DNA of 64,000 nt from Rachycentron canadum (taxonomy: Eukaryota; Chordata; Actinopteri; Carangiformes; Rachycentridae). Of the stretch, positions 23,847 to 38,500 are shown piece by piece; the first letter of the stretch is position 1; each line of letters opens with the position of its first letter. The DNA lies in contig CM076650.1 of NCBI GenBank assembly GCA_038496675.1, forward strand, positions 26,598,564 through 26,662,563, written 5' to 3'. The notes beneath the pieces are model-generated. The model was given only the letters and a program-made list of their open reading frames with translations. It made no database searches and was not told the origin of the DNA. The position numbers and the translations under genes were made by a program.

Positions 23847-26800
23847 CTTTTAGAGTGACAGATTTGAGGAAAGGAAAGTGTTAAGACACACAGCACTTTA
23901 GAGACACAAACAGCATCTAGCACTGTGAACCACGTCCTCTGACCTGGACCTGACTTCCAGGCTCAATGTAGTTGCGGGCCAGGAACTTGAGGGCCTCGTC
24001 CATCAAGATGACAGGAAGTGACATCTTCAACACCACAACCCACTGAGGCCACGACAGCGGGCGTATCTGGAATATCACCTGAAGAGGGAAGGACAGATAT
24101 TCAGCAAGTGAAAAGGAACCTTTGAGACATTTACAACTCATGCATGAATCCTCACCGGCAACGGGTCCACATAAAGAATGAGGAAGTGTAAGGCCATGGA
24201 CAGACAGATGGCTCCCACCAGCCAGGGATTAGACCATGGAGGCATTTTCAGTAGGGACTGGTTCTCTGAAAGACTGAAGAAATTATGTTCACCGTTTAGA
24301 ACAACTTAATCTCTCTCCTTGATCCACACAGCCTTTAAAAAATCACATCCAAGCCGTGTCTTAGTTCAGGGGCCACATCCTTCAGAGGCTGTATTAACCC
24401 TCTTCAGCCCACAGAGTGTAAACGCTTCAGGTGTCTTTAGCTTCAAGGATCGTTTGAGCTGTTTACGTCTCCTTCAACTAGAGAATCAGCTCTTTCTAAC
24501 AAGCCCTAATTTGTCCTGTGTGACACTGACTTATCATGAACTCATGAACAAAGTTAGTTCCGATCTGGAACATTCTGAGCCTTTGACTGGAGCATTGCTG
24601 CTTTACTTCTGTGTGTTTATCCATCCATTCTCATCCTCCATCTTTGATAGTGACGTCTAGAATCATGTCTTTACATGGAACACTCCTATTGGCTCCAGTG
24701 GGTGATGTCAGAGTAGGTTGTGCTGATTCTGAATATGTGGTGGCATTTTTAAAACAATTTTACAAAACAAAGAGATGAAAAAACAGAAAAGACTTAATGT
24801 GTGATAGAGATGCTGTCCCATTTTAATTGCTCTTTGAAATATGTCCTTGTTTTCATGGTCACCAAAATCTCCAACAGGTTGACCCTTCATGGATTCATTG
24901 GGCACCAGTAAAACAATACTGACAGACAGCTGCAGGATTACACAGTTAAATGTCAGTATTATGTTCAACAGCTAAAACCAAAGGACCATCAAACCTCAGG
25001 TTTTAAGTATGTGTGTTCTTGTTCTTACCTGTTGAGGGCATTGCACATCTCTATGGTAACCAGGACAGACAAAGCCATGGTCATGGGATAAGGAGACTCA
25101 AAGACTGAACACTGGACACCAGCAAACTCCATGTGGCCTTCGCTGCATTGCAGGTAGTGAGACTGTGGAGGAAACAGAGGTCTAAGTAACCTTTCTCCCA
25201 CCTTCCTACTTTCCTGTCTGCATTACCTACCTGCTCATTCTGTTCAGGTATGATACTGCAGGTGAACACGTCTTAACTCTTGACCACATCAACACAACAA
25301 TATCATCATCCAGTACTGGCTGATCCCAGATCTCATTTCTATCATCATAGACACTGACTTGTCCACCAGGGACCAGTGATGAGTTTATTTCTTTACTGTG
25401 AAACGTCCCAGTAATCTTTTCAAATGGTACAAAAAACATATATATAGATATGTGGCTGTTGATATCATGGTTGGCTGCCACAAATAAATCACTGTATGGG
25501 AAACATTGTGAGAGGTGGTAAAATATTTTCATCTAGGAGGTTCTTTAGCGGACGTCAGTAATGTAGGAGGTCCTTCAGAGGACAGTAGAGTGGGAGGTTC
25601 TTCAGAGGATGTCAGTAAAGTAGGAGGTCCTTCAGATGACGTCGGTATAGTAGGAGGTCCTTCAAAGGATGTCAGCAGAGTAGGAGGCCCTTCAGAAGAC
25701 ATCAGTAGAGTAGGAGGTCCTTCAGAGGATGTCAGTATAGTAGGAGGTCCTTCAGTGGACATGAGTAATGTAGGAGGTCCTTCAGAGGACAGTGCTGTAG
25801 GAGGTCCTTCAGAGGACGTCAGTACAGTAAGAGGTTCTTCAGAGGATGTCAGTACAGTTGGAGGTCCTTCAGAGGACGTTGGTATAGTAGGAGGTCCCTC
25901 AGAGGACGTCAGTAGAGTAGGAGGTCCTTAAGAGGATGTTGGTATAGTAGGAGGTCGTTCAGAGGATGTCAGTAGAGTAGGAGGTCCTTCAGAGGACATC
26001 AGTACAGCAAGAGGTTCTTCAGAGGACAGTACAGTTGGAGGTCGAGGTCCTCCAGAGGATGTCAGTACAGTAGGAGTTCCTTTAGAGGACATCAGTATAT
26101 TAGGAGATCCTTCAGAGGACCTCAGTACAGGAGGAGGTCCTTTAAAGGACAGTACAGTAGGAGGTCCTTCAGAGGACCTCAGTACAGTAGGAGGCCCTTC
26201 ACAGGACATCAGTAGAGTATGAGGTCATTTAGAGGATGTCAGTAGAGTAGGAGGTCCTTCAGACGATGTCAGTAGAGTAGGAGGTCCTTCAGAGGACATC
26301 AGTAGAGTAGGAAGTCCTTCAGAGGACCTCAGTATAGTAGGAGGTCCTTCAGAGGACGTTGGTATAGTAAGAGGTCCTTCGGAGGACATCAGTAGAGTAG
26401 GAGGTCCTTTAGAGGGCCTCAGTACAATAGGAGGCCCTTCAGAAGACATCAGTAGAGTAGGAGGTCCTTTAGAGGACATCAGTACTGCAGAAGGTCCTTC
26501 AGAGGACGTCAGTACAGTAGGAGGTCCTTCAGAGGACGTCAGTACAGTAGGAGGTCCTTCAGAGGACGTCAGTAGAGTAGGAGGTCCTTCAGAGGATGTC
26601 GGTATGGTAGGAGGTTATCAATAAGCAGTTGTTAATATTATCGGTTACAGACAGTTACTGTCATCTTTAAAATGTTTAATTCTATCAGCTGCTCAAGTTC
26701 AGTCAGTTTGCCTGTGATGTGATTTGTCCAATGATGTGGTGTAATGAGATGTAGTGATGGCGAGATGTGTGTTTACCAGCTGATAGAAGGAAAGTTTGGG

Positions 26801-29800
26801 TCCATCATGAGCTGCCATGAACCACCAGGCAGCAGCACCAACAGTGGCTGCCCCCACATAACCTGCAGACGAGAGAGGGAGCAGAGCTGTGGTTAGAACC
26901 CCGAACAGCATCACACCTTGTCTGACAGGTAAGATGCTGCCATGTGTGACCACATGGAAGCATCACAACATTGCTGATCACAACACTTGGCTCAAGACTC
27001 ACATCCAATGATGAGGTAGCGACAGAACAACCAGCTGGAGATGAGGGGCTCTTTGGGGGAGCGGGGAGGGCGGGACATGATGTCCAGATCAGGAGGGTTG
27101 AAGCCCAGAGCTGTTGCTGGGAAACCATCAGTCACCAGGTTGACCCACAGCAGCTGGACTGGGATCAACGCCTCAGGCATACCGAGTGCAGCTGTCAGGA
27201 AAATACTGAGGAGGGAAGAAGAGAAGGAGAGGGTGAGGGGTCAGTGGATCACCTGACTATCTCGACTGACACTCTGCGGTTCCTGTACTGACCAGACCAC
27301 CTCTCCTATGTTGGATGATATCAGGTATCTGATGAACTGCTTCATGTTGTTGTAAATGGCTCTGCCTTCCTCCACGGCTGCCACAATGGTGGAGAAGTTG
27401 TCGTCAGCCAGGATCATCTCAGAGGCCGACTTGGCCACTGCCGTGCCGCTGCCCATAGCAATGCCGATCTCTGCCTTCTTCAGTGCCGGTGCGTCATTCA
27501 CCCCGTCACCTGTCTGAACATGCAAGAGACAGGAGGAGAATCAACTGAGGATTTCACAGGACCGGTTGACAACATGCCAGGTCCAAAGCCACACACTCAC
27601 CATAGCAGTGATGTCGCTCAGGCTCTGCAGATACTCCACTATGCGACTCTTGTGGGCCGGCTCCACTCGCGCAAAGCAGCACGCTGTCCGACAAGCCTGG
27701 CGCTGCAGGTGGGGTGGCAGCTCATCAAATTCCCGCCCCGTCAGGCCTCCAATGATGCCCTCACCTTCCTGCTCCTCTTCCTGCTCTGTGATGATCCCCA
27801 CCCTCCGACAGATAGACAGAGCCGTCCCCTTGTTGTCACCTGCAGAGGAAAGAACACCTGTCTGAGACACAGGGAGAATGTTTCCAAGGCAACCACAGAG
27901 TTCAGCTGATGGAGGCCTGAAACGTAAGAGATTTAAAACAGGATTCTGGTTGAGATGATGATCTTTAGTGGAAAATATAAATAAATAAAGATTATTAGTC
28001 TCAGAGAGAGACAAAGAGAGAGAGAGACAGGAAGAGACAGAGAGAGAGAGAGAGATGCTGGCGACCAGAGGAGAGAGTTAACTTGTTAGCTAGCAGTTAG
28101 TGGTGTAGCTGTTCACCTCAGGCTGTTTGTCAATAAATAAACGCTGTGACTCCTCAGACTGAAGTTCCCTCCTCTCCCCTGAGCTACAGTCCAGGCCATG
28201 AGGTGGGAAAATACAGGTTCTACACTGTTACTGTGTCATTGTCAGTTAATCGTAATACTTTGATAAAAGTGATTTCACTGTGCATTTGATATGTTTAGTG
28301 TCCGTCCAGAAGAATAATCCTGAAACCTGTTGAGGCAGGTTAGGGTTAGATGATGTCCAGGCAGAGAGCAGCAGGATGGAGATCTTTTTATTTACTGGCA
28401 CAAACTGCAACAATACTGTTGCAATGCAACAATTTTGAAACGTAAAAGTGTATAAAGATCTATAGAAATATCTTGGAAACAGTCAGTCCAGTCTTGTGTT
28501 TACAGTCCACACTTTGGGCTGAAATGATAAAATGACAAAAATGGGGCAGAAGCAACACACACTATTCCTGGGTATTTTATGGGTAACAAACTTCGTCTCA
28601 CACACGTCTCCCTTTGCCCCATTTTGATGTTTTTGAGGTATTTGGGTGGACATGTGCAGTAAAGGTGGGAAGGTCTTTGTCTGCCGGTTGTACCTGTGAT
28701 CATGATGACTCGTATGCCTGCCTGCCGACACATTCGGACTGCGCCAAGCACCTCTTTCCTGGGTGGGTCCAACATACCCACACAGCCCACGAAGGTCAGG
28801 TCCGACTGGGGATAGGAAGACACAGTGGATTAGTTTAAAATTCAGAGCCTCTGGAGAGCAGAGAGTCAGTCATCAACATCATCATCATCATCACCTCATA
28901 GTCAGCAAAGGCAGCTGAGTTCTCCAGGTTGAGACAATGGATGTCAGGGGGTGTGTCCCTGGTTGCCATGGCGAGACAACGCAGTGTGTCTCTGCCTGAT
29001 CCCCAGTCCCGCACAGTGGACAGAAGCTGCTCTCGAACCACCTTGCTTAAAGGCACACGAGCAGAGCCGCTGACCCGGATGTAAGCACAGCGCTCCAGCA
29101 CGCTCTCCGGAGCTCCCTGAGGAGAGATGGGGAAAAGGTCAGGCATTTGGAGACGGGATTGTGTGTGAAATCACAGGGATAACGGCTAGCTGTGCTAAAC
29201 TGACCTTGACAAACATCTTGGCTCCAGAGGCAGACCTGGTGAGTTTATTGGATGAACAGAAGACAGACATGGACTTCCTGTCTCTGGAGAACTCCAGTGT
29301 CAGCTCCTTCCTCATCAGCTGCTTGATCACCTGAACACAACCAATAAAAAGATACAGTGTGAAAACTTTATCTTTAATAAACACAGTGTTTGCTGACAGA
29401 AACCCAGGCCTACAGAATGTAAAACTCCTCTTCATGGGTCAACTCTCAGTTCAAGCTAATGGTCTCACAGGTATAGATACAGCACAGAAAGGGTCTCTAC
29501 AGGTCAAGGATAACAGAGGTCAGAATCCTTTTATTGTGAAGGGTTGATAAGAAGATGTATCCATAAGAAGATATATTTGTGGTTTTAAGAACCAAAAACG
29601 ATCTCACTGTAGTTTTAGGTCCTCTCAGGCTGAGCTCTGAGCTCTACGAACAACATGTCAGTCAGCCAATCAGAGGAGAGGACTGGAGGTCCTGCAGGCT
29701 TCAAAAGAGCAGCTCACAAACCAACGTGTGACATCACAGTGGGCTGACACTTTATGAGCGGCAACCCACCAAGGACACACACACGCACACACACACTTAC

Positions 29801-32800
29801 AGAGCAGCAGGCTGTTGCTCTCTCTGCAGCGCTCAGTCCTCTCAGGTCTGTGTCGAACACGTTCATTTTCTCCACCAAGCAGCAGAGGGCAGTCTCTGTT
29901 GCTTCCCCAACCTTCTCATACACTCCCTTTGCCTGGAACCACACACATACAAAGTATGCTGTTTACTTAGCAGCAGTTTTAGGTTTGCATTTGTGATTAC
30001 ACACATTCATGTGCAGTCGTACATGTTCCAGGACCATATATGGTCACCAGTCATGGTCTGGGCTGTTGCTATGTGTTGTACCTCATTGTAGTCCAGTGAT
30101 GAGTCATTGCACAGCGCACAGATGGAGGCCATCTCCACAAGGCCTTCATACTGACTGCACTTCACCACTGAGCCATCCTTGTAGCTGCAGGCAGAGGAGG
30201 AAAGATCAAGACAGAGGAAGAGACACATAGAGAATGCAGAAAGGATGGAAAGATTAACTGGAAGGTGCTGTCTTTCATAATCTACAAACATCCAGGGGTT
30301 AAAGGGTTAAAGGTCAAAGACACTCACACTTCCCCTTCAGGGGCGTAAGTAGATCCACTAACTGTGAACTCGTTCAGGCTGCAGCGCTCCCCTGACACAC
30401 TGTTCACAACAAACATCTAAACACACACATGCACATACAGACATTAGTTCAGTAATGTTAGAGGATCACATCAGGTTATTCTATACATTCCAATATGTTC
30501 CTGGTGATGAAAGTGTAAAATGTTCCACGTTTATTTCTGCTGTAAAGTCGGACATTTTAACACTAGTGGTCTGTAGAGGAACTGCAGCCAACGACTTTTA
30601 CTATACTTACTGGCTCTTAGATGAGACTTGACCGTCTGTCTGTGAGAGAGAATGTGAGGAAGCTGAACCCTGTGTTAATGTCTCGTGTTGTGTGTGACAG
30701 GACAGCACGATAGCCCACCCGCCCTCGTCTCACCCTGCAGACGGACATCTGGTTGGTGGTCAGTGTTCCTGTTTTGTCAGAGCAGATGACAGAGGTGCAA
30801 CCCAGAGTCTCCACTGATGGCAGGCTGCGGACAATGGCGTTCTTCCTGGCCATCCTCCTGGTGCCCAGGGCCAGGCAGGTGGTGATGACCGCTGGGAGGC
30901 CTAAGAGGAAACACATCAGCCAGAGGATGGTTATGAAACTGCCACAGACCAACATGGCAGCTGTATTTTATGAGCACATTTGAGGTTATTCAGAGTGGGT
31001 GGAGGAAGTTGGTTATTTATTTCCCTACTGTTTTTTGTCAGCTTGTCTTAGGCAGATGAATAAGCTGTTTAACGTGGTCCTGGTGCACAGAGTCCACTCT
31101 GCAGGAGATGATCCTACCTGCTGGAGACTGTGTGGGAGCCACAATGCCAATCAGTGCTGTATATTTTGGGAATGTTCAGTAATAAGACATTTCTACAGAT
31201 GCACAAACAATGGAGGGAATGTTTAATACAAAAAATACACTCCCAGTTTAACACCTTTATTTCAGGGAGAATTATTATTATTATTTCATCTTTATCATTC
31301 GATCTTTATCTTTGCTTTCCAGTCTTCAGTTTCCTCAGTTCTTGTTTTTCTCTTAATTTCTATCATTTTTATTCCTTAGTGTGTGATTGGGATTGTCTGT
31401 GTGTGTGAGAGTGAAGGGGTGAAGGGATTGATTTTTATTTTTTTTATTCTGTAAAACACTTACTTACACTTAAATTGTTTGTTTGAAAGGTGCAACAAAT
31501 AAAGTCGGATTGATCAATTGATTGATTTTACAAATTAATAGATTTACTAAATTGTATTCATGGTTTTGTTCTCATAGGTGCTCAATTGGATTTGGGTCAG
31601 ATGAGGCTTTAATGCCTTTGTCATCCAGGAACTGCCTACACACTCTGGCTACATGAGGCAGGGCATCGTCCTGCACCAAGAGGAACCAGGGCCCACGGTC
31701 ATGATGGATGATGTTACAAGCAGCAGTGAACCTGCTCTCATCTGTGAAGAGAACAAGGCACCGATGGCGGACCTGCCAATTCTGATGTTCTCTGGTGAGT
31801 GGAGCTGCACGGTGCTGGGCTGTGAACATCGGGCCCACTAGACGACACCAGGCCCTGATACCTGGTGTCCTCTAGTGGGCCCTGATATTGTGTCCTTGTC
31901 ACTACAAGGACACAAGCAAAACACAAAACTAGAGCACAATCAGTCAGGAAGGAGAAGGAGAGAGAGCAGCTGTCTGTGGCCACTACATGTAAAACCATTT
32001 CCTTGTTGGGGGGTGTCTTGCTTTTGCCTCTCCATTGACCTGACCTAAAAGCAGATGAAACTGCTGCTGTGTGGTGACCAGGTTGCCCAGTAAGATTGGA
32101 CGAAATAAAGAACTGCAACAAATAAAAGAAAGAAGTCTGACCTTCTGGTATTGCTGCCACAGCCAGGGCCACAGCAATCTTGAAATAGTACACAGCTCCT
32201 CTCAGCCAGCTGCCCCCATGCACTGGGTCATTGAAGTGTCCCACATTGATGGCCCACACCGCCACACAGATCACACTGATGACCTGAAGGGTTAGAGCCA
32301 CAGAGATGTAAGGTCGGACCATGTGACTTGTATTGATTCTACTGATGGTGGACACTTACAGTTTCCACACTGAACTACACACTCACCTTAGACAGCTGTT
32401 CTCCAAACTGGTCCAGTTTCTGCTGCAGGGGGGTCCTTTCAGGGTCGGTGGAGGCCATCTCATCTCGGATTTTCCCGATTTCTGTCTGCACCCCTGTTGC
32501 CACGACAACCCCAATGGCTCGCCCTGCTGCGATGTTGGTGCCCTGAGCAAAGAAACAGAAACAACTTCACTGCTGTCGTGTCAGACTTGTCATGGTCATA
32601 AAGCTGTTATTTAAGGTAAATCTCCTTTAGCACCAGGCTGTGATGTGTCAGTGTGTGAAGTCACGCTCAGTCCAGCAGCGCTCTGATAACTACACCAACA
32701 AAGACGACCTGTAGCTCTCACAGCCTGTCACAAATAAAACGTCAAAGGCTGCTGGTCTTTGACCACAGATCACCTGCTGACTCAGCAGCCTTTGAGGTCT

Positions 32801-35521
32801 GACAGATATAATGAAACACACATTCTGAATGTCAGAGGTGTATATATGTGTGTGGGGGGTGTAGGGATGGAGCCTAGTAACCCAGGCAGAGGGAGTTCAA
32901 GCTGCTGCCTCAGGAAGTAATACTGTACACCTACTCCTCTACTGAGGTGAGGGTCTAATTTTTTAGATACAGATGTAGCGATTAGAAGAGTACTATGTTT
33001 AAACAATTGTGAACTGTCAATCCACCATAACCTCACCTTTTGGTTTCTAATCTATTCCTCTAAATGGACCATCATTTAAAAAATGAACATCATGTTGTAT
33101 TGAAGACTTGAAACTAGAGACTGAGACCATAAACTCATTAGGAAAACGTTTACTGAGCTAATAAATCAAGGAGAAGTAGGGACATTTTCCCATAGACTTC
33201 AATACAATCTGACTTCTTTTAACAGCCAGTGGAGTCTATAGTAAAATCAAATTTTATTTATTAGTTTGATTTTTAATTCCTCAACTTTAAATTGGGATGA
33301 ACAGTGACTTTGAAATTCAGGAAAATTGGTTTGGTTCATGGATGTAAAACATTTCACAAAAATACAACTTTTCATTAATAAAAAGGAACAATAGAAAATA
33401 ATTTCCTGAAGCAGTTGGTCACTGTAGTTTATTTTTTAATCAGTGGTTTCAATGGTTGATTAATACAGATTTAGCTCTGTAGTATTTAAAGCTGCAGCAT
33501 GGTGTGTGTGTGTGTGTCTGTGTGTGTGTTGTTGACAATAACAAAAACCTCTGATGTGGTTGTTGAGACTCACAGAAAAGAGCATGTTCTTCTTGTCCTG
33601 GTTGACAGCTCTGGGATCTGGTACAGGGTCTGTGTGTTTGAGCACTGAGACAGACTCCCCCGTCAGGATGGACTGGTCCACCCTCAGGGTGGTGGAACGG
33701 ATGGAGGTCAGCCTGATGTCAGCTGGCACCTTATCACCAACTGGGGGAGGAGAAAAAATCATTTCATTTTGTATTATTGTGTTATGACAAGTGTTTAAAG
33801 ACAGATATGAAGGGAGAAGTGCACTGTTTGCAGTTAAGGTTCTTTAAATGATCTCAAGAGAAGTTTAAAGGTAACAAGCAGGTCAAAGCACCAAGGAAAA
33901 ACTCACAGACTACGACCAGAAACAGACAGAAAGGACAAACAAGGAGGAAGAAGACAGACAAAGAGGTGACAATACAGGTGCAACACTTGAGAACAGAGCA
34001 GGTGATCAAAGAAAGGAAGGCACATTTCAAAATAAAACAAAAAACAATCAATTTAGGGTCTCGTCTTTCAGAGTCTGCATTTGAAGATTGACAACGTCAC
34101 AGCGGCACCTGCCTCATTTCAAAGGCTCCTTCAAGTGTGTCCTTCTTTACCTGTGCCTAACCAAGCAGCCGTCTATCACACTGCCATGGACACAGAGGCA
34201 GCTCTCTCCAGATTCTCCTGGTACACTTAGTGTTAGAATGTTTTGTGTTTCTGTTAGCATGGTTCAAGCAACACACACACACACGCCATAACATGCACAC
34301 ATGAGACTTTGTTAGACCACAAATAAAACTCATGAGACCAACATTAATCCCTGTCAAACTCACACTTCTCTCACATTTTATCATGCTTTAAATCCTCTTC
34401 CCCTCATCAGTCTACACTCATTCCCACAATAACAAAGTCTAAATACATTTCTAAAGGAATAAAAAAGTAAAAACTAAAATATTACATTTCCAGTGTTCAG
34501 ACACTTTACTGAGCTAATTAATCAAGTCCAGGTTCGGGTTTTTCCTCTGTTGTCTCATCTCAGAAACACAGTAGCACATATTGACACTTCAGGCTGCATC
34601 TGTGGCGACTGTTGACATGTCTGTGTTCAGATCCACACTTCATGTGTGTTCATTATGTGCTGGTCACATGATAAGATGTGTTTGCTTCATGAGAACAGGA
34701 CAGAGCGCTGGTTAACATTCCCTCTTCAGGAGAAGCCGGGCTGTTCATAAACTGTTTACAAGTGTTGACACGTGAGTCAGACTCAGAGCTGAGAGCTGAG
34801 GTTGGAGATCAGATCTGTGCTTCATCGTTACTCTGACGAGATTAACCTTATATTAAAGCTACTACACAGCAACATTTGATAATGTTGAAACACCTCAAGT
34901 CAGTTTTATTCTACTTCTAATGATATTCTGCTCAATGTGAAAACATTGATTTAGCAATTTTGTCTAACATTATTTAGTTAAATGATAATATAAACTTATT
35001 AAATATTAAATGTTTGAGTGAACATTTTTTGATGCTTTTTCAGTTGATGTCTTTTAACTAATATTGGTCAAAATAAAGTTAATTTAAGCAACAGACAGGG
35101 CTGTTGTGATAGACAGGTAATGATGATCTTCATGTCGTGTATTTGGAAATGAGTCTGTGATGCTGAAATCTGTTGAGACATTGTTTGGTGTGAAGGCGGC
35201 AGAAGACATTTCAGTCTGGAACCAGGACACCTGAGTAGGTCTTCCTCATCCAGGACACATCACAGCTGGTACAAACACTATACTGTCCAAATGTAGAAAG
35301 CAGCTACTAGAAGACTGAGTGGTGATAATGGACACAAGTAGTTCCCGCCAACACACATGACAACACACAAGTTAAACACAAAAAACTACAACTATAACAA
35401 TAATCAGAGAAAGTCACAGTCACATGAGCTCAGTCTCCATCTCTGATGAGTGTCACAGAGTTCCCACGCTCTGGAGGACCAAAACTTTTACTACACACAC
35501 ACATGCATGCGCGCACATGCG

Positions 35522-35577
<56 letters not shown>

Positions 35578-38500
35578 ACCCTGTTTCCTCTCTGTCAGCA
35601 TCTTAAAATAGCTGTGGGTATCTGGAGGATTCAAGATTCAAGAGATTTCTTACTGGGTCAAGATAAATTTGTGTGTGCTTGTGTGTGTGTGTGTAGAGCT
35701 TATCTATGAATACAATGGAGCTCAACATGTTAGGTCTGTTACACATTCAGTAGAATAAGGGACCATCTGGTCTCATCTAACTGTTGGTGAAAACACCTGG
35801 AAACAGGATGACAGCAACACTGTTGCCTAGGTTACAGTTTCCACCACTGCTGCCCAGGTTCTGGTTTCCACCTCTTCATAAGATTGATCCCATTGGGAAC
35901 AAACCATTGATAAACTAGAAAAGAATCTAAAGAAATTCCTTTATGGTGTTAGACAGATGAACCACCTGTTGTCCCCAGCAGCCAGGGCACTGAATACCAA
36001 CACTATTGGATGCCAGTCACAAGGACCAAAAAGAATCGCACACGAGGCTCTAAGCTTAAACGCCACACACATCGTTCAGAACTCGCCCCCACCCCCATCT
36101 CTCAATCTATAGTCCAAAGCCTTCTGGGATTGCTGTTTTTAGATGTGCTCCAATCACATATTTTCCTTGTGTGCCTCTTGCTGGGTTTCCATGGCAACAG
36201 AAATAGGAGCAGACAGAGATGCAGATTATGATGTTTGCCAGGAATGACTAAATGAAGAGGCAGCCGTATTATTTCAGCCATGTGTAAACAATCCTTGGCA
36301 GAAGGTCCCATGCTCAGGGCATGACACTACAGCACTGCATCATCAAACTCCATCAATAATGACTCCTCTTCATGTCCTGTTTATTCTTATATTCTTCTTC
36401 TTCTTTTTCTTCTTCTTCTTCTTATTATTATTATTGCACCTGGAACCATTATCAGTCCAGATCCTCCTGCTCAGATCCAAGTGACAGTGGTTCAGTATTC
36501 AAGTACATTTTCTATGTCTACACATTGTTGCTGTGTTGTTTTACAGTTATAGAATCTCCTGACTCTGAAACAACCTCCTGACTGACTGTACAACCTGGAG
36601 AACAGTGGTTTCCAACCTTATTCAGCTTGTTGCTGAACATTCAGAACCTGAACTGAAAACAGAGGAAGCTTGGTTTTTCTTTTGGTTTGATGAAGAAGAG
36701 CTAACTTGTCAATTCACCCTTCTTCTTCTTTGAATTCTTACTGTTTGTTGTTTGTTTCTTCCATTTTCTTCCATGCAGCAATGGACTGGTTGTATGTCAA
36801 GTGTTTGTCGTGCTTATGGAGGCAAACATCATCTGCTTACAGTAGGTGTGAAATCTGTGCAGGTGCAGACAGTCCATCAAGTAGCCTTTTGGTCATCTAT
36901 CCCTTTAGTGTGCCTGTAACCAAAGCCACTTCCATCATGTTGCCAATGTCAAAGGTTTTTGTGCAGATCCTACATCCAGCACAACGAGGTCTGCCTCTCT
37001 CAAGAGCCACGTCTTCTATTTGCCATTTGAAAGCCACACATTGTTAAGAACACAGTTGCCTGGCATTTTTGCAGATAGGTATCCTGCTAACTTGACAATC
37101 CTGCCAATCCTTGTGTATCATGTGACACTAGTGATGTGACATTCATGCAGTCTGTGCAGCAGCACTAGATTTTAAATTAATACAAGGAATGTATTTTGTA
37201 ATGTAAGGCGTGTTTTGGAAATTGTATTAACACATTTAAACAATAGGCTAAAACAGTGCATATTCAAAACTTTTCAAAACATTCAGTTAATCCCAATTCA
37301 TTCTAATTTTATATCTTTTCCAGGAATGTCATGAGTGTGGGATATATATTTTTTATAATTACATCTTTTCACCAAAATACCATTTGATACTGTTTGAATG
37401 CAAAGCCTGTAGAATGTTATTTCAATCACCCACAGCATAAAACAGCAGCTGCGACGAGTTTATCTGGAATTAAACAAACGTTATCCAGACCTGTTTTCTC
37501 AAGATGGACGGTGAATTTTTTGGTCAGTGAAGTTTGGTCATAAACAGCAAACATTTCCAACTAAAGGAATTTTTTTTAGTTCCTAAAAGTTCAACAACAG
37601 ACTTCAGATCAGGCCTGTGGTGAAGAGTCGTCACCTAACATGGCATAGACAGCTTTACACATGACAGTGGAGAAGTTGGTATAGCATTTGTACATATAGT
37701 GAAGTAAAAGTTTCCAATAATAATAATCATGGCAATAAATGTTTAGCAGTTGGCTGACTGCTTTCTGAGTGATCCAGTAAAAATATAGTAGATTTCAGGT
37801 AAACAATCAGAGAAACCAAATCCTGTAAGGTTGGATGGTGGGTCCAGGTAAACTGGGCTTGGGGGCGTGGCTGAGAGCAGTGGCTGCTTTATTGTATGGA
37901 CCTTTAATATCTACCTTTAGACTGTATGGACCTTTAACATCCAACTTCAGACTGTATGGACCTTTAACATCTACTTTGAGACTGTATGGATCTTTAAGGT
38001 GGAATAGTAAAAGTGCACATTGTACAGTGTCTCAGGACGAGACTAATCCTCTGGTTATGTTATCAACCACTACACATGTGATGAGGATGATGATGCTTCT
38101 TGTAGTGATATTTGTCTGCTACCTGCAACTTCCACAATGTCACCAGGAACAATGTCTCGGGCTCTGACTCTCTGTACGCTCTTCTTGTCCTGGCGGTACA
38201 CCTTGCCCATCTCTGGCTCGTATTCCTTCAGAGCCTCGATGGCGTTCTCTGCATTCCGCTCCTGGAGGATGTAACAGGAAGATATCATGTGAAAGATGGT
38301 TCCTGGTGATGAAGGAGCATGATTGGAACATCTTGTTAAACAGTTTCACCCAAAATTCGGGTACAAGTGAGATCACTTGTACCTGTGGACCTTTAAACCT
38401 TGAGACTATGGACCTTTAACATCAACCTTTAGACTGGATGGACCTTTAACATCTACCTTTAGACCGTATGGACCTTTAACATCAACCTTTAGACTGTATG

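Larger units (their letters stand above)
33741..38122. other. Large SERCA intron 5
   Basis: No exon recognised. It holds an (AC)n tract at 35527-35574, a TTC/TTA-rich run near 36390-36435, a possible transposon-derived zinc-finger fragment at 36800-37046, and a copy of the dispersed 30-bp element at 37893-38002. Confidence 0.5.

Noticed and set aside
25515..26479. Reading frames with [13 protein letters not shown] or [14 protein letters not shown] repeats
   Set aside because: They come from the 30-bp minisatellite in a SERCA intron, with no start context or splice support.
5819..26617. CRISPR-like regularly spaced repeats
   Set aside because: Units are tandem and contiguous with no unique spacers, and the genome is eukaryotic.
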